DNA from: JANRIC01 sp033765345
GTDB taxonomy: Bacteria > Bacteroidota > Bacteroidia > Cytophagales > Microscillaceae
Reading direction: 5' to 3'
Length of the DNA: 64,000 bases
NCBI GenBank assembly: GCA_033765345.1
Contig: JANRIC010000004.1
Span: 1 to 64,000, forward strand
Shown here: positions 33,833 through 43,507 of the stretch, piece by piece
Numbering within the stretch: the first letter of the stretch is position 1
Layout of the letters: each line of letters opens with the position of its first letter
Notes under the pieces: model-generated
The model's database searches: none
What the model was told of the DNA's origin: nothing
Seen by the model: the letters and a program-made list of their open reading frames with translations, nothing else
Translations under genes and position numbers: made by a program

Positions 33833-34072
33833 TTAAATGGGTGTTTGAATGGCTTGTATTAACCTTCCAAAACGCCATTGTACCAAACTAATATTCAATT
33901 TAGTAGCTCTAAAATAGTGGCAATTATCATTACCCCAATCTAAACCAACCCCATCTTCAGCCAGAGCAGTTGAAAATGCGTTTTCCAGCTTAATAAATCC
34001 ATCTTCCCTGAATTGCTGAATTTGTTCTTGGGTGAGTTTTTGCTGTATATCCTCAAAATTACAAGTTTTGAG
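33833..34072 (-). pseudogene. Fragment resembling a phytanoyl-CoA dioxygenase N-terminus
   Basis: A 79-codon open stretch with no start codon, preceded by TGA. Near its N-terminus it reads KLTQEQIQQFREDGFIKLEN then AFSTALAED, which matches the opening of PhyH-type (Fe/2-oxoglutarate) dioxygenases, where L-T-x-E-Q-x-x-x-F-x-x-D-G-F precedes the first helix. The later part (DWGNDNCHYF, LVQWRFGRLIQAI) does not continue the family, so a deletion or fusion is likely, and the iron-binding HxD is absent. It lies between the right 62-bp repeat and the outer-membrane-like gene, as expected of a gene broken by insertion. Confidence 0.5.
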
Positions 34073-34080
34073 TCAAAAAA

Positions 34081-34109
34081 ATAAGGACAAGCCCTCGGCT
34101 TGCCCTTAT
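34081..34109 (-). terminator. Terminator of the minus-strand beta-barrel-like gene
   Basis: ATAAGG-A-CAAGCC / GGCTTG-C-CCTTAT with a CTC loop; on the minus strand it is followed by seven or more T (34074-34080). It lies 40 bp after the stop of the gene at 34149-34778. Confidence 0.78.
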
Positions 34110-34148
34110 CCAAAACACATCATTAGTAAATTAAAAGATTGTCTGTAC

Positions 34149-34778
34149 TTAAAAACGACCGAATTTCAAAGTAATATTGTAGTTCATCCCTCTGAATCCC
34201 GAAGCTTTGGTATTGATCAATTCTACGTCTTCGGTAAATCGGTAGCTAAGTCCTGCTCCCAAACGGAAGAAATTGGCCACATTTAGTTCGGCGTTTACGC
34301 CAGGCTCTATAACCCAGATCAACTGATCATCTATCAAATCGCCTTCATCCCAGTCAAAATCATTGCCCCTTTCCCAATCTTCTACATAACCTACCCAACC
34401 GCCGCCAAAAAGAACCGGAGTAGTAATATGAATCAGTTTGTTGGATTGGATGATTGGCTCTATAAAAAAGCCACCGTATCCCATCAAGGGGCGTACTTTA
34501 GTGCCGCTCACTATATTTTCCTGGCGAATAGAAGGTGCCAGCCCATACCCTTCAAAACCCAGAGCAACTGCACGATTGATGATCCAGCCACCTTTGATAC
34601 CAGGCATAAAGGCAAATTCATCGTTGATACTTGTCATTTTGATAACAGGGGCACCATAAAAGCCATGATGTTTAAAGCCATTACGACCCACCAGGGTTTG
34701 TACAGGTTGTTGTTCTCTTTGGGCAAAAGCCTGGATAGTTACGCTCAACAGCACCAGAATTAAGAATTGTTTTTTCAT
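34149..34778 (-). CDS. Exported outer-membrane beta-barrel-like protein
   Basis: A 209-residue protein with a clear signal peptide (1-19, ending IQAFAQ). The mature part has alternating amphipathic strands rich in G and aromatic residues and ends in a phenylalanine (NYNITLKFGRF), a pattern typical of outer membrane beta-barrel proteins. I do not recognise a specific family. It is transcribed alone, with a good terminator downstream. Confidence 0.65.
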   Translation of the reverse strand: MKKQFLILVLLSVTIQAFAQREQQPVQTLVGRNGFKHHGFYGAPVIKMTSINDEFAFMPGIKGGWIINRAVALGFEGYGLAPSIRQENIVSGTKVRPLMGYGGFFIEPIIQSNKLIHITTPVLFGGGWVGYVEDWERGNDFDWDEGDLIDDQLIWVIEPGVNAELNVANFFRLGAGLSYRFTEDVELINTKASGFRGMNYNITLKFGRF

Positions 34779-34892
34779 GATTATTGGTTTGCTTATAAAT
34801 TTTATTTTTAATTGCTTTATTTGTAATAGAAGACAGGGAATGATCCGAGAGGGTTGGCCTGCCTTAAAAAAAATTATCTAAGAATTTGACGT

Positions 34893-35753
34893 ATGAATCA
34901 AGCGAATACTTATTGCTATTTCAATGGGAAGATCATGCTTCAGCACGAAGCTTCTTTGCCGCTCACTGACCTGGGTGTATTGCGGGGTTTAGGTGTTTTT
35001 GATTTTTTAAGAACCTATCACGGTTTGCCTTTTGCCCTAGAAGCCCACTGGAGGCGGCTTGAAAACTCAGCCCAGGCACTTGGTTTGGCTTTGCCACACA
35101 CTTTGGAAGAAGTTCAGGAAATTATAGACGAGCTTTTATTCTTAAAAGAGGATAAAAACCAAGAAATTGGATTCAGAATGGTGCTTACAGGAGGTGAAGC
35201 TGCTTTTGGTACTTTTTATCAGGGTCAACCTAATTTTTTCATTCTCAGTGAAGCCATTCGCCCACACAACGAACTGGAGTATGAAAAAGGGATCAAGGTC
35301 ATTACACAGAATTATCAGCGCAATTTCCCCGAAATCAAATCTACAGATTACCTGGCTACTTTTGCCTTCCAAAAAAAAATAGAAGAAGCTCAGGCAAATG
35401 ACGTACTTTATTGCTTTCAAAATAAGGTGACTGAATGCAGCCGCAGCAATTTTTTTATGGTAAAAGGAGATACCCTCATCAGTCCCAAAGAGCATATTTT
35501 GTTGGGGATTACCCGCCAACTGGTGCTTGAAATCGCCGCAGGACAAATGAAGGTAGAGGAAAGAAATATCGAACTTCAGGAAGTTTTGGAGGCAGATGAA
35601 GCCTTTTTAACAGGTACACGCGCCGAAGTAAAGCCGGTGATACAAATTGACAATCAACTGATTGGTAAAGCAAGAGTAGGCAAATACAGCAAAAGACTCA
35701 GGAAATCTTTGCTCGAGAAGATCCACGAAATGTGTACCTCATCTATGCACTAA
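34893..35753 (+). CDS. Class IV PLP-dependent aminotransferase
   Basis: A 286-residue fold-type IV PLP enzyme, the group of branched-chain aminotransferase, D-amino-acid aminotransferase and aminodeoxychorismate lyase. The N-terminal YFNGKIMLQHEASLPLTDLGVLRG segment and an arginine-rich loop (AHWRRLENSA) fit the family. The PLP lysine is K149 in EIKSTDYL, a position shared with D-amino-acid aminotransferase and aminodeoxychorismate lyase. VTECSRSNFF (near 175) is the phosphate-binding loop. The exact reaction cannot be assigned. Its stop overlaps by 4 bp the stop of the TerB-like gene on the other strand. Confidence 0.82.
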   Translation: MNQANTYCYFNGKIMLQHEASLPLTDLGVLRGLGVFDFLRTYHGLPFALEAHWRRLENSAQALGLALPHTLEEVQEIIDELLFLKEDKNQEIGFRMVLTGGEAAFGTFYQGQPNFFILSEAIRPHNELEYEKGIKVITQNYQRNFPEIKSTDYLATFAFQKKIEEAQANDVLYCFQNKVTECSRSNFFMVKGDTLISPKEHILLGITRQLVLEIAAGQMKVEERNIELQEVLEADEAFLTGTRAEVKPVIQIDNQLIGKARVGKYSKRLRKSLLEKIHEMCTSSMH

Positions 35754-36145
35754 AAAGCAACTTTTAAATCGCCTGAATCCAAATCACGGATAAAACGCTC
35801 TTTTAAATCATCCTGAAAGCCATGAATCAAGGCTTTTTCTTTGGAATCTATGCCGTCACTGGCACGAGCTACCTCTTCCAGAATTTGTATCAGATAGACG
35901 TACTCCGGAGTCGGTCCATATTGCCGAAAGGTATCCAGGGCTTTTTCATACACATATTGAAGGTCATTTTCATTTTTGAGTTCATAGTCAAAAGACCATT
36001 GAACGTCCTTCGCCCAGGCGTGCCTTTGTAAAATCTTTTTAAGCGCATCGACCTCTTCGTTTTGTACCAGCCCGTCGGCTTTAGCTACAGCGTAAATCAA
36101 TTCGCCGAAAGCTTGATAAAGTTGTTCTTTGTGGATCATACCCAT
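35750..36145 (-). CDS. TerB-like helical protein
   Basis: A 131-residue soluble helical protein. The pattern FGELIYAVAKADGLVQNEE with paired acidic residues, then VDALKKIL, and a later IQILEEVARASDGIDSKEK repeat matches the TerB (tellurite resistance/DjlA-like) fold, which binds metal through such acidic loops. No other ter genes are next to it. The function is unknown. The ATG could also be the third codon (MIHKEQ). Confidence 0.65.
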   Translation of the reverse strand: MGMIHKEQLYQAFGELIYAVAKADGLVQNEEVDALKKILQRHAWAKDVQWSFDYELKNENDLQYVYEKALDTFRQYGPTPEYVYLIQILEEVARASDGIDSKEKALIHGFQDDLKERFIRDLDSGDLKVAF

Positions 36146-36414
36146 CCATACGAAGGTTTGGAGCTGGGAGTTGAGGTGTCGGATGTCAGGTATCGGGCTT
36201 TGGTATTTTTTATTCTCAAAACAAAATGGTTCGCGAAAAAAAGATTTTGTAAATCCTTAAAAACTTGCCCCGGAGGGGTCTTGTATTGTGAATCATATCA
36301 ATCTTAATATATTTTGATAATTGGTAAAAAAAAGCTCCCTGCCTAGCCCCGTAGGATAGGTACTCATCACGATCGAGTGCCAATATGAGTAGCAGCATAA
36401 ATTTCCTTGCAGCC

Positions 36415-37986
36415 TCAATACAAATCCCAATTCCCTTCCAAATAATAGCGATACAGCACCGGATGATGAATGGTATTGGTATCTACGGGATCCAATTTGG
36501 GGTCGTAGAAAAAATCTCTTTTACCGAAGGAGGTCATCATCAACATAGCTTCTTGATTGAGCCAAAGGGTATGAATATCATCAAATTTGAGCCTTCGCAT
36601 TGCTTTTTTGAGGGCTGTGGTACTGAGGTGTTTGGCTCCTACAGTCCAGCCCCATTCGCCGAAAGTCAGGATCTGATTGTGGATTTGTATTGTCTGGAAA
36701 CCCGCTGCCTGCACCGAACGATTGATACACTCGAAGGCCTTGCCATTGAAATACGGACTGCCCGATTGGGTAATCATTACTCCTTGTGGGCGCAGGTGTC
36801 GATAACACAATTCATAAAATTCTTTGCTGTATAACCGGCCTAGCTCTACGGTGCGGGGATCGGGTAAGTCAATGATGATGACATCAAAGTAGTCCCGGGT
36901 TTTGTCCATAAAAATGTACGCATCCTGGTTGTATATCTTGAGCTTGGGGCTATACAATGAGCTGTCGTTCATTTCAAGCAGTACGGGATGAGTTTTGCCT
37001 AGGTCGGTCATTGCCGGGTCTAAATCTACTAAAGTAATGTTTCTGACTTCGGAGTGTTTAAGAATTTCACGGACTGCACCCCCGTCGCCACCTCCCAAAA
37101 CAAGTACATTATAGGGAGTAGGCGATAGCTTCATCACCGGATGTACAAGGGGTTCGTGGTACATTTCTTCATCGCGGGTGCTGAATTGCTCACTGCCATT
37201 GATAAAAAGCCAGTAGTCGTTTTTCCATTGGGTGATGACTATTTTCTGGTATTTGCTCTGCTCTACGTAGATAATTTGGTCTTTGTAGCGTTTTTGCTCT
37301 CCGAAAAGCACAATAGGATCGGCAAAAACAAAACCCAGCAATATGATCAAAAAAATCATCCCACCGATAAAAGTCAGCAACCGGCGAAATTTGATTTCTA
37401 TTAAATTTCTAAACTGTAAAAAAAGGATGGAAGCCACTACAAAATTTACCAAACCCAGCACAAAAGGCGTATACGTCAGCCCCAGCCAGGGTAAACCTAC
37501 AAAGGCAAAAAACAAACCGCCAAGCAAACTTCCATAGTAGTCGTTTTCCATTACCGAAGCAATATTAACCCGAAGACTCTGATAGGCTTCATTAAGCCTC
37601 GTGACAAGGGGAATCTCTAAACCGATCAAAAAACCGATCAGAATACTCATCAGGTAAATGATCAACCCAAAATAAATGGTGTAGGCTGCAATGACATAAA
37701 TCAACAAAGCCGAAAAAGAAACCAGCAAGGATAAAATAAATTCTATGAGGATAAACTTCTCCAGTAGCCTGCCTTGAATATACTGACTCAGCCGACTCCC
37801 CAGCCCCATGGAGAAAAGCATAAAAGAAAGCACCAACGTCCATTGCAGGATAGAATCTCCGATAAAATAACTGGCTAGTGTAGAAAGAATATATTCGGAT
37901 ACGATGCCTGATAGACCTGTAGCAAACAAAGAAATTTTAAGGATGAGAGATTTTCGTTTTTGAGAGCGGTGGTTTTCTTGTTCCAT
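36415..37986 (-). CDS. speE: Membrane-embedded polyamine aminopropyltransferase (spermidine synthase-like)
   Basis: The N-terminal half (about 15-215) has six or seven membrane helices. The C-terminal half is a spermidine synthase-type methyltransferase-like domain with LVLGGGDGGAVREIL (nucleotide loop), VDLDPAMTDLGKTHP, and the acceptor-site DLPDPRTVELG. Such fused proteins are widespread in bacteria and usually lack proven spermidine activity, so the substrate is uncertain. I chose the ATG at 37986 (MEQENHRSQ) over 38013, which would add nine unconserved residues. It is alone on its strand between the TerB-like gene and the histidine kinase gene. Confidence 0.8.
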   Translation of the reverse strand: MEQENHRSQKRKSLILKISLFATGLSGIVSEYILSTLASYFIGDSILQWTLVLSFMLFSMGLGSRLSQYIQGRLLEKFILIEFILSLLVSFSALLIYVIAAYTIYFGLIIYLMSILIGFLIGLEIPLVTRLNEAYQSLRVNIASVMENDYYGSLLGGLFFAFVGLPWLGLTYTPFVLGLVNFVVASILFLQFRNLIEIKFRRLLTFIGGMIFLIILLGFVFADPIVLFGEQKRYKDQIIYVEQSKYQKIVITQWKNDYWLFINGSEQFSTRDEEMYHEPLVHPVMKLSPTPYNVLVLGGGDGGAVREILKHSEVRNITLVDLDPAMTDLGKTHPVLLEMNDSSLYSPKLKIYNQDAYIFMDKTRDYFDVIIIDLPDPRTVELGRLYSKEFYELCYRHLRPQGVMITQSGSPYFNGKAFECINRSVQAAGFQTIQIHNQILTFGEWGWTVGAKHLSTTALKKAMRRLKFDDIHTLWLNQEAMLMMTSFGKRDFFYDPKLDPVDTNTIHHPVLYRYYLEGNWDLY

Positions 37987-38206
37987 AAGGTAATTGACGC
38001 TGTTTTTGAGCAAAAATTTTAATTTTCAAAGATTTATACAGACATGTATTCAATATTCAAAATCAGAAAATCTTTGAACCTGTTTAAAATAGGGTACAAG
38101 AATACGGTAATTAGCCGAAACAGTCAATTTCAAGGATAGAAATTTGTACAAAAGTTTTGCTTTCTTCCATTTTAGAGTCCTTGATCCAAACTCCCCATTC
38201 TGCTTA

Positions 38207-39916
38207 TTATTTAGGCAGTTTAATTGTAAAGTTGGTATATTCCCCTGAGCGGCTATCCAGAGAAACTTGCCCATCGAGGCGTTCGAGGGCTTTTTTGACC
38301 ACATAAAGCCCCAATCCATTGCCTTTGGAGGCTTCGGATCCCCGAAAAAACATTTCAAAGATACGTGCTTGAAACTCTTCTGGAATTCCGACACCATTAT
38401 CCTGAAGCTCTATTTGAATACTTGCAAAGTCATTTTGAATATGAATATCCAATTGAGGGCTACTTTCGGAATTCTGTGTGCGAAAAGTAATGGCATTTTC
38501 AATCAAATTTTCTAAGACTGCCTGAACGACCTCTGGGTCAGAATGATACAACACATCGGGTGCTACTTTAAGATGAAATTGCATGCCACTTTCTGCTATT
38601 CGGTCTTTCAGGTTTTCCTGAATATGAGAAATAATTCTCTCAAAATCAATTTTTTCTAGCTCTAAATCTTTCCCAAAGATATAACTTAACAAATGGAGTT
38701 TCTCGAGCATCCCATCCATTTTTTGGGCGGTCAGGTCTATCCGATCAAAAAAATCAAGGGCTTTGCTGCTTTCACTTACTTCTAGGCGGGCTATTTGGGT
38801 AAGCCCAGTAAGGGTAGCCACAGGTCCTTTAAAATCGTGGGAAGCACGGTAGATCAGTGTATCGAGTTCTTGGTTGGAGAGTACCAGGGCTTCGTTGGTT
38901 CTTCGCAGGTCTTGGGTTCTTTCCTCTACCAATTCTTCTAGGTGTTGGTTGATAGATTTTAGTTTTTCATTGGCAGCTTCTACTTCGTCTTGGGCTTCTT
39001 TGATGCGGATGTTTTGCTCTTCAAGCTGGTCTCTTTGTTCGCGGATTTCCTTGGTTTGGCTTTGTAGCTCTATGTTTTTGAGCTCGATATCGTTTTTTTG
39101 CTTAAATATTTCGTCATTTTTAATTTTTAGAAGTCGGTTCGAGCGTTGTTTTTGGATGATAAAAATGGTGAGTAGCGCAATGATCAAGCCCAATAATCCC
39201 AAGCCGCCAATGAGCAGATAATTATTGAGTTTTTGGTTTTGGATCTGGAGTTTGTAAAAACTTTCTGCTTTTGAAAAAAGATGCGGGTCATCCATATCTT
39301 CTTCTTCAATATCTCTTTTAAGCTCAACCGCTTTGAGGAAATAGTGCCTGCTGTTAGCGGCATCGCCCAAGTGGTCGTACAGTTGTCCGATGATTACACA
39401 GGCTTCGGCAGTTTTAATAGGGTCATTCAGCTCGAGGTTGATTTGATAATATTTGAGATAATACTCCAAAGATTTTTGATAGTGGTCTTCGCTGATATAA
39501 AATAAATTGTAGTAATAATCTCCGATAACCTTAATCGCTTGAGCCTGTTTGGCTTTCAGACCCAGGTTTTCATAAATTTCCAGGGCTTTTTGGTAGCTTT
39601 GGATAGACTCTTGGTCTCTTTTGAGGGGGTCTTCATAAAACACATCTCCTAAAACCATCTGAGCGTCTGCTTCTCCTTCTTCATATTGAATACGACTGGA
39701 CATATATTGTGCTTGCATGGCAAAATATTCGGCATTTTTATAAAGGCGATCCGTGATATATTCTCCTGCAAGCAGATTCATGGTATTGACCCAGGTTGTA
39801 TCACGGCTTGGCCATACAGCCAGTACACGCCTTAGGCTATCAATTCTAAAGCATTGTGCCCAGGTGTTTAGAGAAACCAATACAAGGAATAATACAAGTA
39901 AAAAATGTCTTTTCAT
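38207..39916 (-). CDS. TPR-type sensor histidine kinase
   Basis: Counted from an ATG five codons upstream (39931), the layout is: signal peptide (to about 26), TPR-like sensory region in the periplasm (about 45-225), one membrane helix (238-260), a long coiled coil (270-345), the phosphoacceptor domain with H365 in YRASHDFKGP, and a HATPase domain with LENLIENAITFR (N box), DNGVGIPEEFQ (G1) and GNGLGLYVVKKAL (G2). There is no receiver domain and no response regulator next door, so its partner is elsewhere. I favour 39916 (MKRHFLLVLF), which starts the signal peptide directly. Confidence 0.88.
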   Translation of the reverse strand: MKRHFLLVLFLVLVSLNTWAQCFRIDSLRRVLAVWPSRDTTWVNTMNLLAGEYITDRLYKNAEYFAMQAQYMSSRIQYEEGEADAQMVLGDVFYEDPLKRDQESIQSYQKALEIYENLGLKAKQAQAIKVIGDYYYNLFYISEDHYQKSLEYYLKYYQINLELNDPIKTAEACVIIGQLYDHLGDAANSRHYFLKAVELKRDIEEEDMDDPHLFSKAESFYKLQIQNQKLNNYLLIGGLGLLGLIIALLTIFIIQKQRSNRLLKIKNDEIFKQKNDIELKNIELQSQTKEIREQRDQLEEQNIRIKEAQDEVEAANEKLKSINQHLEELVEERTQDLRRTNEALVLSNQELDTLIYRASHDFKGPVATLTGLTQIARLEVSESSKALDFFDRIDLTAQKMDGMLEKLHLLSYIFGKDLELEKIDFERIISHIQENLKDRIAESGMQFHLKVAPDVLYHSDPEVVQAVLENLIENAITFRTQNSESSPQLDIHIQNDFASIQIELQDNGVGIPEEFQARIFEMFFRGSEASKGNGLGLYVVKKALERLDGQVSLDSRSGEYTNFTIKLPK

Positions 39917-40070
39917 ACAGACAAACTCCAATCAGTATTTATCACACAATTATAATACAAAACTCAGATTTTTGGGGCTTAAACTCTTGATAAAGGCGTT
40001 TTTTTGAAAAAAAATCTAAATTTTTCTCCAACTTTAGACCTCAGGCAGTAATATCCTAAAAGAACTTTTC

Positions 40071-40718
40071 ATGAACCTAGTAAAAGAACATCAGAAATTC
40101 ATTGAAAGTATCGTTCAGACTTATCTCCGAAGGTTTAGAATTTTTCCATCGGGTGATTTTCTACAGGATGTCTTGCTAAATATCCTCGAGAGAGAATCAG
40201 AGATCATCCATTCTTTCCAGGAGAAAAACAAAAACAAAGTCCCTTTCAAAAGTTACCTAGCTCGTACAGTCTGGAACGAATGTATTGATCTGGGAAAACA
40301 CAAATACGCCCGGCTTTATCAAGATGCCGTCAATCACCTTGATATTTCGTCTTCATTACACCTGCCTCCGATAGCTCCCTCCCAGGAAGAGGAAGAAGAA
40401 GACCAAGAGCATTTACTCCAAAGAATTCAGCAGGCACTCGATTCCAAACGATTGAAAAAAAACAAAAGAAAGATTGAGCTTTTCTTGAATCTCAAAAAAG
40501 GAAGCAACATCAATCGGGAAGAGTTAGAAAAATGCTTCCCAGATTCGCCTCATAGTGCCCTCCAAATGTGTCTTAAAAAACTTAAAAACGCAAAAAACGA
40601 AACGCAAAAATACCAGGCCATCGCACAAATAAGCGGCAAAAATCACGAAACCGAACAGCGTTGGTTCAATTATCAACTCACCAAAATCCGTGAGTACCTC
40701 AATAACCGAATCTTATGA
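40071..40718 (+). CDS. Sigma-70-like factor
   Basis: A 215-residue basic protein. The first 75 residues resemble sigma-70 region 2 (RFRIFPSGDFLQDVLLNILE, YLARTVWNECIDLGKHK). A highly acidic linker (QEEEEEDQEH) follows. The C-terminal half is a long helical, lysine-rich segment and not a clear region 4 helix-turn-helix, so it may be a divergent or specialised sigma. Its stop overlaps the ATG of the WD40 gene (ATGA), which suggests the two proteins are made together, as with sigma and anti-sigma pairs. Confidence 0.55.
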   Translation: MNLVKEHQKFIESIVQTYLRRFRIFPSGDFLQDVLLNILERESEIIHSFQEKNKNKVPFKSYLARTVWNECIDLGKHKYARLYQDAVNHLDISSSLHLPPIAPSQEEEEEDQEHLLQRIQQALDSKRLKKNKRKIELFLNLKKGSNINREELEKCFPDSPHSALQMCLKKLKNAKNETQKYQAIAQISGKNHETEQRWFNYQLTKIREYLNNRIL

Positions 40719-43243
40719 AAGACAATACACAAAATCCGAATATTTCGCCCTTTATCTCAGATTATCTCAACGAAAAAGGCAAACTCAGCGAATTGGGCTT
40801 TATGCTGGTGGTAGATGCTTTGCTACTCAATCGGGAAGACCAAATCCCCGCTTCCATTCTCGAGCATATCCATCGTAACGCCGAAGATAGGAAAGAAGTG
40901 ATGGAATATTATGCCGTGATGAAGCAACAAAACACAGCTTATTTATGGGCTTATCCCTACTACTATCCCAAAGCCAGGAGGCACTTCCAACCCAAAAGGC
41001 ATAAAGTTTATTTCACATCTTCAGCCATTCTCCTTACTATTTTGGTAGGAATATATCTGATGATCTATGCTACAAAAACTATACATCCCAAACATCAAGA
41101 AGCCAAGACGACCACTCCCACACATAAAACCCACGAACTGCTACGCAAATTTAACCCAGAGTTTTTAAAAACAGATATTGCGAATCGCCCCCTTATCGTA
41201 CATAAAAACCAAGCCTGTAGTTTTGATCTTCCTAGCGGCTCCCAAATTCATATCCCCGCCCAAACCTTTGTCAATCAAAAAGGCGAAATAATACAGGGAG
41301 ACATAGAAATCAAATACCGTGAATTTCACAAGGCACTTGAAATCCTTGCCAGCGGTATTCCTATGCGCTACGATAGTGCCGGAGTAAGTTATCCTTTTGA
41401 ATCGGCAGGGATGTTTGAAATAAGAGCCTACGCCGAAAATAAAGAAGTATTCATCGCTCCCGACAAAAATATTGAGGTAAATATGGCTTCTTTTGGCGAA
41501 GAAGAAGATTTTAATCATTATTTTCTCAAAGAAGAAAAAGATAAAAAACCCCAATGGGAACTCTTAGGAGCTTCCAAGATTAAAAAAACTCAGGAACCTG
41601 AGATTCAAATACGCGAAATTTCTAAAGAAGTAGCTTTTGGAGATACCTTGGGCATACTTGCGAGCAATTTGAATGATGATAAAGCTTTGATGTCTGATGA
41701 AACAATCGTCTTTAAAATCCCGGTGAACCTCAAAAAACATCCTGAACTCGCAGCATTTTCTCAGACCTATTGGGAGTGGCGCTCTACTGGTATAATTAGC
41801 GAAAACCCCTTTGTCAATTCCTGGGTTTTGAATGAACCCTGGGATGATGTGGAGCTGAATCTCCTCCCCTCAACCCGCTATGAAGAGCTGGAAATCTACC
41901 AATCGGATACCATTGACGACATCCGATTCAGTAAAAACGAACAATTTATTCTATTTTCTTCTCATAACGGTACAGCCACTTTGATGAACCTGGAATCCGG
42001 TGAGAAAGTATTTTTACCTGGTGCCTGGACGGCAATTTTCTCACCCGATGACAGGTACGTGCTCACTACCCTGGATGATGTCAAACTTTGGTCTTTGGAA
42101 GGCAAGCTATTGCAAAATTTCGGTACTCCCGAATATGGTGTCAAATCGGTAGCTTTTTCGCCGGATAGTAAGTATTTGTTGATTACCTCCAAAGAAAATC
42201 ACGTCAGGCTTTATGACATCCAGGGTAAATTCATTGCTAGGCTTTGGGCAGGTACTGAGGATTATGCTTACGCACTCAGTACTTTGGAACTCAAAAACCT
42301 CAGCTCCGAAGCGGTTTACTTTACCGAAGATAGTCGCTATGTGCTGATCAAATCCACGAAAGGTAATCTCAAAGCCTGGGATGTGAAAGGTCAGGCATTG
42401 GATTGGAATACCGACAAACTAAGTAAAACCTTTGAAGAACTCCAGGTAAAACATCTTGGAACCTTTTCTCAAAAATTGTTGGATTTCAATGTCCAAAGTC
42501 GCTTAGAAACTCTATTTACCCAAAAAACCCGGCTGTTAAACTTGCTTACTTTCACCGAAAATCAGCGTTGGAACAAAGGCTCTTTCTCTGAAAAAGGCAA
42601 TTATTTATTTACAGAAAGCATAGAGAAAAACAATACACATTTTTTTATACTCTGGCGAAAGCGTGCCTCTGCCTTTCAAGAGGAAATCTACGATGTGTTG
42701 CTCAAAAAAGATAATGAAAGTGGACAAGGAGGGTTTCTTATGCGACTCGTGAAAGCAGATTCTATGCGTATTAAGTTATATTCCGACCAAACCATCCTCC
42801 GGAAAGAAATTGTATTGCAGGTGCAACAGCAGCAAAAAACCGAAAATAAACTCCTCCGTGTTTTTGAAGTCAAAAAACTCGGTATTTATAATGTAGATCG
42901 CATTTATGATGCGCCTAGAATGATCGCTTTGCAGGCTGACTTTCGTTGGGATCACTCTCCCAAGAGTCTTAGTTTTTACCCTACCGTGTATCAGATTTGT
43001 GGCAAAAACCAAAACGTAGTCATCACTTATCACGCTTTAGATTGGGAAGACTTCCGCTTTGACCCGCAGGATCGTAACTACCTACTGGCTGTTTTGCCAG
43101 ATGAGAAAATTGCCTACTTCCGCCCCGAAGATTTTGCCAAGCTCAAACTCCCAGAAATCCAAAATCAAGGCAAATATACCTTCCAAATGCATTCCCGAAA
43201 GTTTGAAGGCTCTCAGGAAGAATTGGCACAGATGCTGAAATGA
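40715..43243 (+). CDS. Membrane-anchored WD40 protein, possible anti-sigma partner
   Basis: An 842-residue protein. The cytoplasmic N-terminus (1-99) comes before a single membrane helix (about 101-119). A large extracytoplasmic part carries a conserved-looking beta domain (about 140-290, PLIVHKNQACSFDLPSGSQI), and around 385-560 four or so WD40 blades (SPDDRYVLTTLDDVKLWSLEG, SPDSKYLLITSKENHVRLYD). The remainder is unassigned. Together with the overlapping sigma-like gene this fits a regulator that senses something outside the inner membrane and releases the sigma factor, which is inference from layout. Its stop codon is the first part of a heptamer array. Confidence 0.6.
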   Translation: MKDNTQNPNISPFISDYLNEKGKLSELGFMLVVDALLLNREDQIPASILEHIHRNAEDRKEVMEYYAVMKQQNTAYLWAYPYYYPKARRHFQPKRHKVYFTSSAILLTILVGIYLMIYATKTIHPKHQEAKTTTPTHKTHELLRKFNPEFLKTDIANRPLIVHKNQACSFDLPSGSQIHIPAQTFVNQKGEIIQGDIEIKYREFHKALEILASGIPMRYDSAGVSYPFESAGMFEIRAYAENKEVFIAPDKNIEVNMASFGEEEDFNHYFLKEEKDKKPQWELLGASKIKKTQEPEIQIREISKEVAFGDTLGILASNLNDDKALMSDETIVFKIPVNLKKHPELAAFSQTYWEWRSTGIISENPFVNSWVLNEPWDDVELNLLPSTRYEELEIYQSDTIDDIRFSKNEQFILFSSHNGTATLMNLESGEKVFLPGAWTAIFSPDDRYVLTTLDDVKLWSLEGKLLQNFGTPEYGVKSVAFSPDSKYLLITSKENHVRLYDIQGKFIARLWAGTEDYAYALSTLELKNLSSEAVYFTEDSRYVLIKSTKGNLKAWDVKGQALDWNTDKLSKTFEELQVKHLGTFSQKLLDFNVQSRLETLFTQKTRLLNLLTFTENQRWNKGSFSEKGNYLFTESIEKNNTHFFILWRKRASAFQEEIYDVLLKKDNESGQGGFLMRLVKADSMRIKLYSDQTILRKEIVLQVQQQQKTENKLLRVFEVKKLGIYNVDRIYDAPRMIALQADFRWDHSPKSLSFYPTVYQICGKNQNVVITYHALDWEDFRFDPQDRNYLLAVLPDEKIAYFRPEDFAKLKLPEIQNQGKYTFQMHSRKFEGSQEELAQMLK

Positions 43244-43437
43244 GGTGTCGGGTGTGAGGTGTCGGGTGTGGGGTGTCAGGTGTGAGGTGTGGGGAGTTGG
43301 GTGTGGGGAGTTGGGTGTGAGGTGTCGGGTGTGAGGTGTCGGGTGTGGGGAGTTGGGTGTGAGGTGTCGGGTGTGAGGTGTTGGGTGTGGGGAGTTGGGT
43401 GTGGGGAGTTGGGTGTGAGGTGTCGGGTGTGAGGAAT
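43242..43437 (+). repeat. Heptamer (STRR-like) tandem array, 28 units
   Basis: Twenty-eight contiguous 7-bp units starting in the stop codon of the WD40 gene (TGA, 43241-43243). Units are drawn from GAGGTGT, CGGGTGT, TGGGTGT and GGGGAGT in shuffled order, ending with GAGGAAT. The first 17 bases read AATGAGGTGTCGGGTGT, identical to the coding-strand sequence at the polyferredoxin stop. All units are G-rich on the coding strand. It ends about 70 bp before the SUMF1-type gene. Confidence 0.93.
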
Positions 43438-43507
43438 TGATTTTATGTTATTGGGAATTGATTTTATGTTATTGCATATTTGGTTAAATTTATCAAACGT
43501 ATCATTT

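Noticed and set aside
27525..34072. Classical genomic island inserted at tRNA-Lys
   Set aside because: I found no repeat of the tRNA 3' end and no integrase beside it in the window, so this is not supported even though the accessory genes cluster here.
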